A stretch of DNA of 64,000 nucleotides from Desulfovibrio gilichinskyi (GTDB lineage: Bacteria; Desulfobacterota; Desulfovibrionia; Desulfovibrionales; Desulfovibrionaceae), in contig NZ_FWZU01000002.1 in NCBI RefSeq assembly GCF_900177375.1, positions 434,001-498,000 on the forward strand. Reading direction: 5' to 3'. The position numbers and the translations under genes were made by a program. The notes under the pieces were generated by a model. It had not been told where the DNA came from. It ran no database searches and worked only from the letters and a program-made list of their open reading frames with translations. Numbering within the stretch: position 1 is the first letter of the stretch; every line of letters starts with the position of its first letter. This document shows, in pieces, positions 43,888-52,982 of this stretch.

Positions 43888-44601
43888 ATGATAGGCCCTT
43901 ATGTTAACGGCGCTGCGTTGTTCACAGGAAGTATGGTCGGAGCTTTAATCGGCCCGAAGCTTAATTCGAACATCCGCCAGCGGATGCCGATGGTGTTCGG
44001 ATGTGCTTCCATGGGACTTGGCGTGGCTATGATTGTTAAGGTTAAATTTCTTGCCCCTGTGACTCTTGCTCTGGTTGTCGGGTCTCTCCTCGGAGAAATA
44101 CTCCAGCTTGAAACTCTAATTCAAAAGGGTGCGAGTAAAGCCAGAAAATGGATTGAACTTATTACCCGTCCTTCAGGCGGGCTGAGCCAAGAAGAATTTC
44201 TGGATAAATTCGTCGCAATTCTGGTGCTTTTCTGTGTGAGCGGAACGGGTATTTACGGCTCCATGACCGAAGGGATGACCGGAGATTATACTCTGCTTAT
44301 TGTTAAATCCATTCTGGATATTTTTACCGCTGCAATTTTTGCTTCGAGCATGGGGTACACTGTCGGAATACTGGTGATTCCGCAGTTCACAGTTCAGGCT
44401 TTGCTTTATTTTGGCGCATCATTAATCATGCCTCTGACAACTCCAGACATGCTGGCTGATTTTTCCGCATGCGGTGGGCTTATTATGCTGGCTACAGGAT
44501 TTCGCATCTGCTCCATAAAACCGTTTCCAGTCGCAAACATGATTCCTGCGCTTATTATCGTAATGCCGCTGTCGTGGTTATGGTCAGTTTACGTAGGCTA
44601 A
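43888..44601 (+). CDS. DUF554-family membrane protein
   Basis: This 237-residue protein has about six hydrophobic segments and is typical of the DUF554/YdfK family ('GPYVNGAALFTGSMVGALIG' at the start, 'FCVSGTGIYGSMTEG', 'DIFTAAIFASSMGYTVG'). Its function is not known; a transport role is only suspected. 'aaaaggaact' precedes the ATG. It follows the DUF190 gene by 140 bp on the same strand and ends with a strong terminator. Confidence 0.88.
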   Translation: MIGPYVNGAALFTGSMVGALIGPKLNSNIRQRMPMVFGCASMGLGVAMIVKVKFLAPVTLALVVGSLLGEILQLETLIQKGASKARKWIELITRPSGGLSQEEFLDKFVAILVLFCVSGTGIYGSMTEGMTGDYTLLIVKSILDIFTAAIFASSMGYTVGILVIPQFTVQALLYFGASLIMPLTTPDMLADFSACGGLIMLATGFRICSIKPFPVANMIPALIIVMPLSWLWSVYVG

Positions 44602-44625
44602 AACAGAAAATCTATTTCAAATAAA

Positions 44626-44662
44626 AAAGGCCGGTTAACTTTCAAAGTTAACCGGCTTTTTT
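44626..44662. terminator. Bidirectional terminator
   Basis: A 12-bp stem (gccggttaactt / aagttaaccggc) with A and T runs at its feet lies between the convergent DUF554 and ogt genes. Confidence 0.9.
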
Positions 44663-44664
44663 TA

Positions 44665-45144
44665 TTATGTATCTTTTTCGAGATTAAGAAGTTTTTCCTT
44701 GGCATTTAATCCACTGGCAAAGCCCGTTAGTTTACCGGAACTGCCGATAACTCTGTGGCATGGCACTATGATAGGAATGGGGTTTAGTGAATTAGCCATT
44801 CCAACGGCTCTACAAGCTTTCGGGTTACCTATAGTCGTTGCGATATCTTTATAAGTGCGCACTTCACCGAAAGGGATAGCGTAGAGGGCTTGCCAGACTT
44901 TTTTTTGAAAATCTGTGCCCTGCGGATTCAAAAGTATATCGAATTCTTTTCGCTTACGGTTGAAGTATTCCATTACCTGTGTCTTGATATCTTCGAAAAA
45001 AATATCATCGCATTGCCATTCATCGTTGATTATGAATTTGCGCTTTCCTTTACCTGTTTCCATGTGCAGGTTCGTGAGTCCATCTTCATTGCCGACCATA
45101 GTTATTTCCCAGAAGGGGGAATTAAATGTTGTATAGTAGAGCAT
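44665..45144 (-). CDS. ogt: Methylated-DNA-protein-cysteine methyltransferase
   Basis: This is a suicide repair enzyme that moves alkyl groups from O6-methylguanine to its own cysteine. The active site is 'IVPCHRVIG' with C129; 'FQKKVWQALYAIPFGEVRTYKDIA' and 'AVGMANSLNPIPI' frame the DNA-binding HTH and the Asn hinge. At 159 aa it is the short form. Its ribosome site 'aaaggag' lies inside the last codons of the decayed alkA remnant just upstream, so this was an alkA-ogt repair operon. Confidence 0.95.
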   Translation of the reverse strand: MLYYTTFNSPFWEITMVGNEDGLTNLHMETGKGKRKFIINDEWQCDDIFFEDIKTQVMEYFNRKRKEFDILLNPQGTDFQKKVWQALYAIPFGEVRTYKDIATTIGNPKACRAVGMANSLNPIPIIVPCHRVIGSSGKLTGFASGLNAKEKLLNLEKDT

Positions 45145-45145
45145 G

Positions 45146-45355
45146 CTAATTCTCCTTTAAAGCGTTCCATAAACAGAGTGCTGCGTAGGCTCTGTAAGGA
45201 CGCCATTTTTCACTTCGTTGTATAATTTTTTTGAGAGTCGGTTTTTTATCATCTTTCACCATGGCTTTTATAATGCCTAGATCGCTGGCGGGGAAGGTGT
45301 CAATCATACCAAGCCCGGGGATTTTATAAATACTTAAGAAATTGGGGTATCCTTT
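45146..45355 (-). pseudogene. alkA: Remnant of 3-methyladenine DNA glycosylase II (AlkA), C-terminal end only
   Basis: The minus-strand frame ending at the TAG at 45146-45148 encodes 'DTFPASDLGIIKAM' and 'SEKWRPYRAYAALCLWNAL', the C-terminal hallmarks of AlkA (the catalytic Asp region and the WRPxRxYA motif). Before it, 'KIPGLG' joins directly to 'MIDTFPAS': about fourteen residues of the normal helix after PGIG are missing, and the frame is closed upstream by a TGA at 45356-45358. No N-terminal half is present. This is an internally deleted, truncated gene. Confidence 0.75.
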
Positions 45356-45618
45356 TCATGGTAATTATCTGGAAATCATTCTGCGATTTTTTAAAAAAAT
45401 AACATAAGTCCTTCGGATATCATTTATTTGTATTTTTTGTGTAAAATATAGTATGGTTTTTTATCGTGAAAACTATGCATCCCAAGGTGACTGTTTAAAT
45501 CTGTTTACTGATGAGCAATGACTTTCTTTTAATTAGCGATAAAGCACGAATACACAAGAGGTTGTAGTTAATTGTGAATCTCTTATTTAAATCCATAAAA
45601 GGAGATTTTTAAACTGTC
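45356..45618. other. Intergenic region upstream of the SLC13-type transporter
   Basis: This AT-rich gap lies between the alkA remnant and the divergent transporter gene. I see no hairpin or repeat. A 23-codon frame at 45453-45521 has no ribosome site. An 'aaaggag' sequence lies 14 bases before the transporter ATG. Confidence 0.4.
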
Positions 45619-47427
45619 ATGACAATCACTCCTGATATCATACTTGTGCTTGGTGTATTGTTTTTTGTAATTTTGCTGTTTGTTTTTGAATGGGTTCGTG
45701 TCGATGTTGTCGGGATTATCGTTATGGTAGGACTGCCTATTTTAGGTCTTGTCACTCCGCAGCAGGCGTTCAGCGGGCTTAGCAGTAATGCAGTTGTGGC
45801 GATAATCGCCGTCATTATTATGGGAGCAGGTCTGGATAAGACCGGAGTGATGAATCGGCTGTCCCGAGTTATTATACAATTAGCAGGCAAGCGTGAGAGC
45901 AGCGTCAGCATTATGATTTCCGGAACTGTGGCGATGATTTCAGGATTCATGCAGAATATCGGAGCGGCGGCCCTATTTATGCCTGCGGCAAGCCGGATTG
46001 CGATGCAGACAGGCATTCCCGTTGCGCATATTCTCTTGCCCATGGCGTATTGTGCGATAATCGGCGGCACGTTGACACTTGTCGGCTCCAGTCCGCTTAT
46101 TTTGCTTAACGATCTGCTGATAGTGGTCGGTGGTAATAAATATGAGCCTTTCGGGATGTTCAGCATGACTCCCATAGGAGTCATACTGGTCATTACGGCC
46201 CTGCTTTATTTTTTAATTTTGGGTAAAAAGATTCTTCCGGCCAGTAAGAGAAGGGATGTCAGAGGACCGCTTTCACCTCTGCTTGATAAAACTTACCACG
46301 ATATCGGAAATGTTTATGAAATGGTTATCCCCGAAGAGGGGGTTGAAGAAAAGTCTCTGATCGATTTGCAGATACGGGCTAAGTATGCCTGTACCGTGGT
46401 AGCCTCTTACAATCATATCACTCATAAACGGAATATCGCCCCTTTGCCCGAGGATTTGCTCTGTCCGGGAGACAGTCTGGCCGTAGTCGGGAAGGATATA
46501 TATATTAAAAAATTGTCTGCTGATTTAGGGTGGATTTACAAAGATGAACTTAAGGTTTTTGCCGATGAACTTTCCCCTAATAATGCCGGTATCATGGAAG
46601 GTCTTGTCACTCCTCGTTCTCAGCTTGTGGGAAAAACAGTGGGAGAATTTCAGTTCCGCCATAAATACGGCGTGACTCCGCTGGCATTGTTTGTCGGGCA
46701 CGAAATGATAGTCAGCGATTTATCTAATCAGGTTGTCGAGGAGGGAAATGCTCTGCTTTTGCACGGGAAATGGAGTGCTTTCCATCTTCTGAAAGATAGG
46801 AACGATCTTGTTTTTACCGAAACAATTCAAGGCGGAGTTGTGAGGGAAGACAAAGCGTTGTGGGCTCTTGGATGTCTTACAGTCTCTTTGTTTATGATTT
46901 TGGTCTTGAATGTCACGCTCTCACTGTCCCTTTTTGTGGGTGCTTTAGGAATGGTACTCGGTAAGGTTCTAACAATAGATGAAGCTTATCAGTCTGTGGA
47001 TTGGATGACGGTGTTTCTGCTTGCCGGACTGATACCTCTCGGTATCGCGTTTGAGAATACCGGGGCTGCAGGTTTGATTGCCGAAACCTTGATGGGCATA
47101 CTCGGAGTGCCTTCTCTTACGGTGCTTCTGTTCAGCCTTGCTGTGCTGACTTCTTTTTTTACTCTTTTCACCTCAAATGTAGGGGCTACTGTTCTACTGG
47201 TCCCGCTGGGGATGAACATCGCCTTGGCGTGCGGCTATGATCCCAGAGTCGCGGCCATGACCGTTGCGCTCGCGGCTTCAAATACTTTTGTGCTGCCGAC
47301 CCATCAGGTCAATGCTCTGGTTATGCGTCCGGCAGGACTTAAGCCAATTGACTATCTTCGTGCCGGAACAGGAATGACTTTGCTTTATTTGGTAGTGTTG
47401 GTGGCTGGCATGAGATTCCTTTTTTGA
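45619..47427 (+). CDS. SLC13/ArsB-type transporter with internal TrkA-C domains
   Basis: This 602-residue membrane protein has about eleven hydrophobic helices in two blocks separated by a soluble part (about 215-410) containing two RCK/TrkA-C-like domains ('PGDSLAVVGKDIYIKKL', 'EGNALLLHGKWSAFHLL'). The 'GGTLTLVGSSP' and 'SNVGATVLLVP' reentrant motifs and 'AASNTFVLPTHQVNALV' fit the sodium:anion symporter group (sulfate, dicarboxylates or similar). Sulfate uptake would suit a sulfate reducer, but the substrate cannot be read from the sequence. Confidence 0.88.
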   Translation: MTITPDIILVLGVLFFVILLFVFEWVRVDVVGIIVMVGLPILGLVTPQQAFSGLSSNAVVAIIAVIIMGAGLDKTGVMNRLSRVIIQLAGKRESSVSIMISGTVAMISGFMQNIGAAALFMPAASRIAMQTGIPVAHILLPMAYCAIIGGTLTLVGSSPLILLNDLLIVVGGNKYEPFGMFSMTPIGVILVITALLYFLILGKKILPASKRRDVRGPLSPLLDKTYHDIGNVYEMVIPEEGVEEKSLIDLQIRAKYACTVVASYNHITHKRNIAPLPEDLLCPGDSLAVVGKDIYIKKLSADLGWIYKDELKVFADELSPNNAGIMEGLVTPRSQLVGKTVGEFQFRHKYGVTPLALFVGHEMIVSDLSNQVVEEGNALLLHGKWSAFHLLKDRNDLVFTETIQGGVVREDKALWALGCLTVSLFMILVLNVTLSLSLFVGALGMVLGKVLTIDEAYQSVDWMTVFLLAGLIPLGIAFENTGAAGLIAETLMGILGVPSLTVLLFSLAVLTSFFTLFTSNVGATVLLVPLGMNIALACGYDPRVAAMTVALAASNTFVLPTHQVNALVMRPAGLKPIDYLRAGTGMTLLYLVVLVAGMRFLF

Positions 47428-47563
47428 TGAAATTTTAACTGCTGCCTCCTTGAATGGCTCGGTTAAGAAAGCTTTACAGGTGTTGAAATAATAGATTAAT
47501 CGTTTGAGCGAAAATGAGTTCTCACATTTAAAAATTATTTCAAACACAAAGGTATAATAAATA

Positions 47564-47986
47564 ATGTCTGTAAACAGTTCTGAGCAAAATGATCAGTGTG
47601 ATGATATAATTAAGAAGCATGAAGAGCGTTTAGCGGAATGTAAAAAAAATGGTGATTCCAAAGGTCGCGCCCAAACTCTTTTTGAGATGGCACAAATTGA
47701 GATATCAGAAAATAATCAGGAAGAAGCTTTGCTCTTAATGGTTGAGTCATATTCTGTAGCTAAGGATTTAGGGGATTTATCCTGTCTTTGTCCTATAGGT
47801 GAGCTTCTTGGGCAGCTTCTTTATGTCGCAGGCAGTCGCGAGGAAGGGCTTAGTATGGTGCGTGAATCATATGCCGGATATAAAGAGATCGGGGCTGACG
47901 ATGAGGCTGCTAATACTGAATATCTGTTAGATGCAATGGACGCACATGCCCTTGCTAATCCTTTACCTGTAACGGATACGGAGTAG
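47564..47986 (+). CDS. Small TPR-like protein
   Basis: This is a 140-residue soluble acidic protein. About three helix pairs with TPR-like spacing are seen ('GRAQTLFEMAQIEISENNQEEALLLMVESY', 'SCLCPIGELLGQLLYVAGSREEGLSMVRESY', 'ADDEAANTEYLL'). It stands alone between the transporter and the convergent glycan cassette. The function is unknown; a protein-contact role is likely from the fold. Confidence 0.7.
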   Translation: MSVNSSEQNDQCDDIIKKHEERLAECKKNGDSKGRAQTLFEMAQIEISENNQEEALLLMVESYSVAKDLGDLSCLCPIGELLGQLLYVAGSREEGLSMVRESYAGYKEIGADDEAANTEYLLDAMDAHALANPLPVTDTE

Positions 47987-48048
47987 GGGCGTCCGGCAAG
48001 ATAATGTAAGGTCTGTAGTCTGTTAGCTTACGACTTCATTTTCTTAAT

Positions 48049-49992
48049 TTATAAATTTGATGAAACATAATGTAAAAGATTGCTGGCTGTTTCAAATCGG
48101 CCTTTGCTTTTGCAGATGGATATAAGTTTTAAGGTTATTTCTCTGGCCTCGTCTTTATTTTGATCCGTCCAAAATTGTATTAAGGGCAAAACATCTGATA
48201 TGTTGTTATGCGAGTTTGTTGAGTAATTCTGCAAATATTTAGTAATATCTGAAAGTTCAATGTTATTGTATGTGGTATGGCTATTTATTCTATGCTGGTT
48301 TGTAATGTTAATTTGCTTATCTTCAGTATGAATAAAAGCATTAAGTTGTTTTTTTAAATCTGAATTTTGCGTTTCTGCTGCGGCCGTTTCAAGCAGTAAA
48401 GACAGTCTTGCATTATTACCTGACAGCTCGTTTTTTAAATCTGCAACAATTGCCTTTAGATCTAAAAGATCGTCTTCTGAAATTTCCAGTCGTTTAGATA
48501 TATCCTGCACAACTCCGGGAAAGATTTCTTCAGCTTTAAATTCTTCCGGCAATTTCAGTGGTGCCGGCGGCATAGATTTGAACACGAGATTGTAGCCGGA
48601 AAGCCACATGTGATCAAAAATTGTTGTATGCGGGTGGAGTTTGCGTCTGAATCCCGGGATTTTTACCTGCCCTACCCCTTTTGAGATTATTGACCAGATT
48701 TGTGCATAGTGGTCCATGGTTTCGGAGCAGCCAATTCCCAGCGCATCCGCCATGCGGCCTACATTCAGGTAATTTACGTAAAAATTTTCAGGACTTATCG
48801 GGTAAGATTCAGGGTCAAATTTACCGCTAAAGATAGAATCTGGTCTCATTCTGACCACTAGATCATATTTAAATCCGTGTTTTTTCTCATACCTCCTTTT
48901 AAGATCATTACAGGTTTTGATGTTGAAGAACATTTTGTACTGATTGAGTTCATCTACACTTGCTGGATTATGGCGAGCAATAATTGAATTTGTGAACCTC
49001 TCTTCATTAGATATAGTAACCCCTTGCGGGTTTAGTTCTTCCCTGATTTCATCAATGGAGATTTCTTCCGGTTCTGTATAATTTTGGGCGAATTGTATCA
49101 GTGAAGGAAATTTTTTGAAAAAATATTTTGAGCTTAAAGTCAGCACGCGCCCAGAAAAAATATTTGGTAAACTGCGTGCAAAGACTTTTGGACGCCAGGT
49201 AGGGGAAAAAATGTCAGAGGGGATGATGTCATGAGATTTGCCCCAACTGGCAATAAAAATATCGCAATCGCAGGACTCTGTGAAATATCCAATATTTTGT
49301 TTTAATTCGTCAAGACCGACTCTGAACTGCCCTGAAATGCATAAGGCCACGCGTGGTCTTTTTTTTATTAAAGGTTGTGTATTTTCGTCTGAGAGTGAAG
49401 AAGATATTTTTTGTAGTACTGCTTTATGGCGGCTGCGAATGGCCTGACTCACTTCATGGTTAACACTAGTTTTGTTAAAGAAAGCAACCAATCCTTCGAG
49501 TAAGGCAAGTTCCTTTTCACGATTTTCTAAGTGCCCGTAAAGTTGGAGCATGGCGAAGTAATAATCAAGTATATTTAAGGCCGGAATTATTTCCAGAATT
49601 TCTTTAACATCCGGAAAACATTTTTCCATGATAGACTTTATTTTTGAAAAAATGACCTCATGTACAACCTCTCCTGCTTTTATAGAAGATGAAATGTACT
49701 CATAGGCAGATTTTTTAGAAATAGAGAGGGCCTTGTCATACTCAATTGAGAATAACTCATTTTTGTCATTGAATAGTGTAGCCGCTTCCGCGGTAGCCTG
49801 CTTTTGGATATATGAATAATTATAACTACCGGCTACAGCCGACTTGTATGCCCAAAGCTCTTTAGATTCGGGAAAATGCTGTAATCCTTTTTCGAGAACT
49901 AAAAGAGCTAATTCCGCTTCACCGTTCTCGTTTAGCTTCAAGGACCAAAAAAGGTATTCATCAATTTGCATTAATTTAAAATCCATTTTCAA
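48049..49992 (-). CDS. TPR protein with glycosyltransferase-like domain, glycan cassette
   Basis: This is a 647-residue cytoplasmic protein. The first ~190 residues are TPR-like helices ('ALLVLEKGLQHFPESKELWAYKS'). From about 210 comes a segment typical of a poorly described glycosyltransferase-like group: 'RVALCISGQFRVGLDEL', 'CDIFIASWGKSHD', 'YKMFFNIKTCNDL', then 'YDLVVRMRPDSIFSG'. The last 140 residues are helical. It starts four bases after the kinase-fusion gene and is the last gene of the cassette, so it probably transfers the activated group made by the other three proteins. That role is inferred. Confidence 0.7.
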   Translation of the reverse strand: MKMDFKLMQIDEYLFWSLKLNENGEAELALLVLEKGLQHFPESKELWAYKSAVAGSYNYSYIQKQATAEAATLFNDKNELFSIEYDKALSISKKSAYEYISSSIKAGEVVHEVIFSKIKSIMEKCFPDVKEILEIIPALNILDYYFAMLQLYGHLENREKELALLEGLVAFFNKTSVNHEVSQAIRSRHKAVLQKISSSLSDENTQPLIKKRPRVALCISGQFRVGLDELKQNIGYFTESCDCDIFIASWGKSHDIIPSDIFSPTWRPKVFARSLPNIFSGRVLTLSSKYFFKKFPSLIQFAQNYTEPEEISIDEIREELNPQGVTISNEERFTNSIIARHNPASVDELNQYKMFFNIKTCNDLKRRYEKKHGFKYDLVVRMRPDSIFSGKFDPESYPISPENFYVNYLNVGRMADALGIGCSETMDHYAQIWSIISKGVGQVKIPGFRRKLHPHTTIFDHMWLSGYNLVFKSMPPAPLKLPEEFKAEEIFPGVVQDISKRLEISEDDLLDLKAIVADLKNELSGNNARLSLLLETAAAETQNSDLKKQLNAFIHTEDKQINITNQHRINSHTTYNNIELSDITKYLQNYSTNSHNNISDVLPLIQFWTDQNKDEAREITLKLISICKSKGRFETASNLLHYVSSNL

Positions 49993-49996
49993 AAAA

Positions 49997-51658
49997 TTAA
50001 AGCTTTGAAGTCATTGCTGTTGTCGCTATGTCCTGCCGCTCCGCTGTAATAAATTTTGGTAAAGAAGGTTTGTGAGTTCTATCAAATTCACTAAACAGTC
50101 TTAATCCATTAGCCAGGAGGGCATTCTGATGTTCCGGCTTGTCTCCGTGCAATGGGAGCATGGATAAGAACAGTAAGATACTGATAGGAGCTGCTTCTGC
50201 TGATTCACAGGTTTTTCCGCCTATGACAGACGAAATAAAAACATTTTGAGCCGCTTTCGAGAATTTGTCGTCGGGAAGTTCAAGCTGATATGAATAATTG
50301 TTCCCTTTCAAGGAAAACATATCCGCCTTGATAAAGTCATATCTACCTACCACAGAATGATATAATTTGGCAAAATCATAACGTAAATCGCCAAAAATAC
50401 AGTGCTGTCCTTCAGAATTGAGACCTCTGGGGTCTATAACTTTAATAGTGCCATGCCTGAAATCATATAAGATATTGCTGAAGCAGAAATCTCCGTGCAT
50501 CACACCTATGTCTGATGCGGATACTTTTGATATTTCAGCCGCCATCATGTGGGCAATGCGGTTAAGGCTTGGTACATTCTTACCGTTAATTTTCCAATCC
50601 TTATCAAGTTGAATGTTTCGTTCGTGCGCAAATCTATCCAATCTTGTTAACGTTTTGTCCAGGTAAAGACCGTTTGTAGCTGTAATCTCCTCGGAAGTCG
50701 GTTTATATTGGCGGCAAGCTGTTAAGAATTCATTACATGCTTCGAAAATATTTTCCCACAAAAACACAGGTAATCTGCCGAATACAAAAAGCTCCGATAA
50801 AGTCGATAAGTACAAATATTCAATCTTATACTCGTTAAAACCATTCTTTTCTCCGGTGCCTAGCAAAGCAGGAGTATAGCGGGTCAGAGAAGGCGGTATA
50901 TTTTTGAACCATTGTGCCTCAGCGTGAATTTTCTGGGCTTTCTGTCCAGATTTTATAACTTCATGTTGTGTGATTTTCAGTGAGTTGAAGTTGCGTTCTG
51001 TCGTCATTAATGCTTTTGATCTGTAATATGTCTGCAAATGACCGAAATCCAGCCAGCGTCCGGTTTCTGTGGGAGCCAGAGCGCACTTTTCATTGTAGCG
51101 GTTTAAACATTCGCTGAATTTATTATTACACTGGCTCAAAGATTGAAGTAAAAAATAAGGATTGGAAAAACAAAAATAACCACTGAGAACTTCACGGGCA
51201 AAACCGCCGTTGGGCAGCCCTTCAATAAATTTAATACAATTGTTTTCGTTTTTTCTGTATTCAGCCCATGAGTAAAATGAGCCTGTTTTCCCGACAGAAA
51301 AAACATCGCTTTTATGTTGTGGTATCTCCCAGATAAGAGTGTCGCCATGTAAAATTCTTAAAGGCTCATCAAACGGGAGCATCAATGATAGACAGACTCG
51401 GAGAGCCTCGGTCAGTGTTGCAGAAGGTGCGGTCTCAATGACTTTAATGTTATTGTTTTTAAGATATTTTTTATCATCATCCATTATTTCAAAGTCATTA
51501 GGAAGCGATAGATATATTTGTTCATTATATTTTTTCAGAAGCTCAGCCTGATGCCGATAAAGTCTTTTATTTCCTGATACCAAAAAAGCGGCCGGTATTA
51601 ATCCAATTTCAGATGCCAGTTCATGCCCTACGTATGCTCCGGATGTGATAAGAATCAT
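49997..51658 (-). CDS. Nucleotidyltransferase-like / APH-type kinase fusion
   Basis: In this 553-residue protein, the N-terminal 220 residues resemble a sugar-nucleotide transferase fold ('GLIPAAFLVSGNKRLYRHQAELL', 'PLRILHGDTLIWE') but lack the clear GxGxR loop, so this half may be inactive or variant. The C-terminal half is an aminoglycoside-phosphotransferase-like kinase with the Brenner motif 'HGDFCFSNIL' and metal site 'IKVIDPRG'. It overlaps its neighbour by four bases (ATGA). Similar kinase plus nucleotidyltransferase pairs activate unusual alcohols or amidates for capsules; the substrate here is unknown. Confidence 0.75.
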   Translation of the reverse strand: MILITSGAYVGHELASEIGLIPAAFLVSGNKRLYRHQAELLKKYNEQIYLSLPNDFEIMDDDKKYLKNNNIKVIETAPSATLTEALRVCLSLMLPFDEPLRILHGDTLIWEIPQHKSDVFSVGKTGSFYSWAEYRKNENNCIKFIEGLPNGGFAREVLSGYFCFSNPYFLLQSLSQCNNKFSECLNRYNEKCALAPTETGRWLDFGHLQTYYRSKALMTTERNFNSLKITQHEVIKSGQKAQKIHAEAQWFKNIPPSLTRYTPALLGTGEKNGFNEYKIEYLYLSTLSELFVFGRLPVFLWENIFEACNEFLTACRQYKPTSEEITATNGLYLDKTLTRLDRFAHERNIQLDKDWKINGKNVPSLNRIAHMMAAEISKVSASDIGVMHGDFCFSNILYDFRHGTIKVIDPRGLNSEGQHCIFGDLRYDFAKLYHSVVGRYDFIKADMFSLKGNNYSYQLELPDDKFSKAAQNVFISSVIGGKTCESAEAAPISILLFLSMLPLHGDKPEHQNALLANGLRLFSEFDRTHKPSLPKFITAERQDIATTAMTSKL

Positions 51659-52422
51659 AGCTCAGCTCCACTGGATTGCTGTGTGTATTGCTCAATAGAG
51701 TTTTGAATGAAAAAATCATATTCATCAGGAGTTCCGCAGAAAAACATTTTATCTTTTGGAATAATGTTGTAGCGAATTTTGCGCCCTGAACTGATTAAAT
51801 AATTGTAAAGGGGTGCGACATACATTTCCCCGCCTTGCAGGTCTTTATTTTCGGTAGAAGACTGATGAGTTGCCGCTTCAAGAAAGTCACTGCATCTTGA
51901 AAAATGGTAGAGACCGTTCGAGCAAAGGTCTGAGATTCGCTGCTTTTCTGCGGTGTAAGCCACAAAATCAGCGTTGCGACTGTCCGGTTTTATGAACGAC
52001 CAATGCTCTCCGTCATCATGAAAAACCTCAAGATATCCATCACAATTATCAAGCCACTCAGGGTAGCTGAATCCGGGAATAAATGAGTCAATATTGAAAA
52101 TGGTTAATGGTTCATCACTTACTATGCCATTTGTTTCTAGTCCAATTCGTACGGTGTCGGCTTGTCCTCTTGTTGGAGAAGCGAGCACATGGAATATAGT
52201 TTTTTTAATCCCTAAGGTTTTGCACTGCTGTTTGACAAAATCAAAAGTATTACACTCGTCACGCATGATGAACATAAATGGGATTTCATCGAAATATTTA
52301 TTAAAACTTTGCACAGATAACTCAAAAAGAGTTTTGCCGCCCGCTTCAAGCATATATTTAGGTTTAGTGTATCCTGCTTTTTTAAAGCGACTTGAAAGTC
52401 CTGCCATGGGGATTGTAATCAT
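51655..52422 (-). CDS. NTP-transferase (sugar/alditol nucleotidyltransferase)
   Basis: This 255-residue protein starts 'ITIPMAGLSSRFKKAGYTKPKYML', the NTP-binding loop and Lys of nucleotidyltransferases, and has 'TIFNIDSFIPGF' with the metal Asp. It would join a phosphorylated substrate to a nucleotide. It resembles capsule nucleotidyltransferases of the Campylobacter Cj1416 kind in its first motif, by recollection rather than by search. Both ends overlap neighbours by four bases (ATGA). Confidence 0.82.
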   Translation of the reverse strand: MITIPMAGLSSRFKKAGYTKPKYMLEAGGKTLFELSVQSFNKYFDEIPFMFIMRDECNTFDFVKQQCKTLGIKKTIFHVLASPTRGQADTVRIGLETNGIVSDEPLTIFNIDSFIPGFSYPEWLDNCDGYLEVFHDDGEHWSFIKPDSRNADFVAYTAEKQRISDLCSNGLYHFSRCSDFLEAATHQSSTENKDLQGGEMYVAPLYNYLISSGRKIRYNIIPKDKMFFCGTPDEYDFFIQNSIEQYTQQSSGAEL

Positions 52423-52811
52423 AGACCCGCCAACGCATGCTTATGCTCATTTTCAAGAGTGGTAATGATTTCTTCATACGACATAGATAAGAATTCAGAT
52501 GGGCGGATAGCTTTATCATCAATGTAGTAACCTTCAGTTCCGCACCAAGGTTTGCCGACATGAATTTCATCAAACGGAATTTCATGCCGCTTAAGCCAGT
52601 CTAAAATTATAGGCAAAGTTTTTGCGGTAATTTTACCTACACTTTCGCTATGTGTACGCATATTGCGGCTGGTAAAAAGTATTATTTCAAACCCGTTTTT
52701 TTTATATTCTTTAAGCTGCTTAATAACGTCTTTGCGCGGGACAGCCTCTTCATAAGAAGCTTGCCCACTGACAGTGAGTGTTCCATCTATATCGAAGACC
52801 AAGCGTTTCAT
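52419..52811 (-). CDS. HAD-superfamily phosphatase, capsule-type
   Basis: This protein is 130 aa from the ATG at 52811; an upstream TTG is not supported. HAD motif I is 'FDIDGTLT', motif II 'ILFTSRN', motif III Lys in 'HVGKPW' and motif IV 'YYIDDKA'. The family includes small phosphatases found with capsule nucleotidyltransferases. It is the first gene of the four-gene cassette. Confidence 0.85.
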   Translation of the reverse strand: MKRLVFDIDGTLTVSGQASYEEAVPRKDVIKQLKEYKKNGFEIILFTSRNMRTHSESVGKITAKTLPIILDWLKRHEIPFDEIHVGKPWCGTEGYYIDDKAIRPSEFLSMSYEEIITTLENEHKHALAGL

Positions 52812-52982
52812 TGTACAATCTCGTGTCAAAATATTAATAAATATCTATACACATGCACAATCTGTACCGGGGGAAAATTTTGAATGGGCAGCTTGATAGA
52901 GCAGGGTTTGCCATAATCTCATAAACACACAGTTAAGCCGCTATTCTGATATAAGCAGGAGAAGCAAATGGTTTTACTTCAA

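Noticed and set aside
45453-45521. 22-codon frame upstream of the SLC13-type transporter
   Set aside because: It has no ribosome site and no similarity to AlkA or another family that I could see.
45609-46193. 194-codon frame antisense to the SLC13-type transporter
   Set aside because: It is a shadow frame rich in Ile, Pro and Thr that mirrors the membrane-protein codons.
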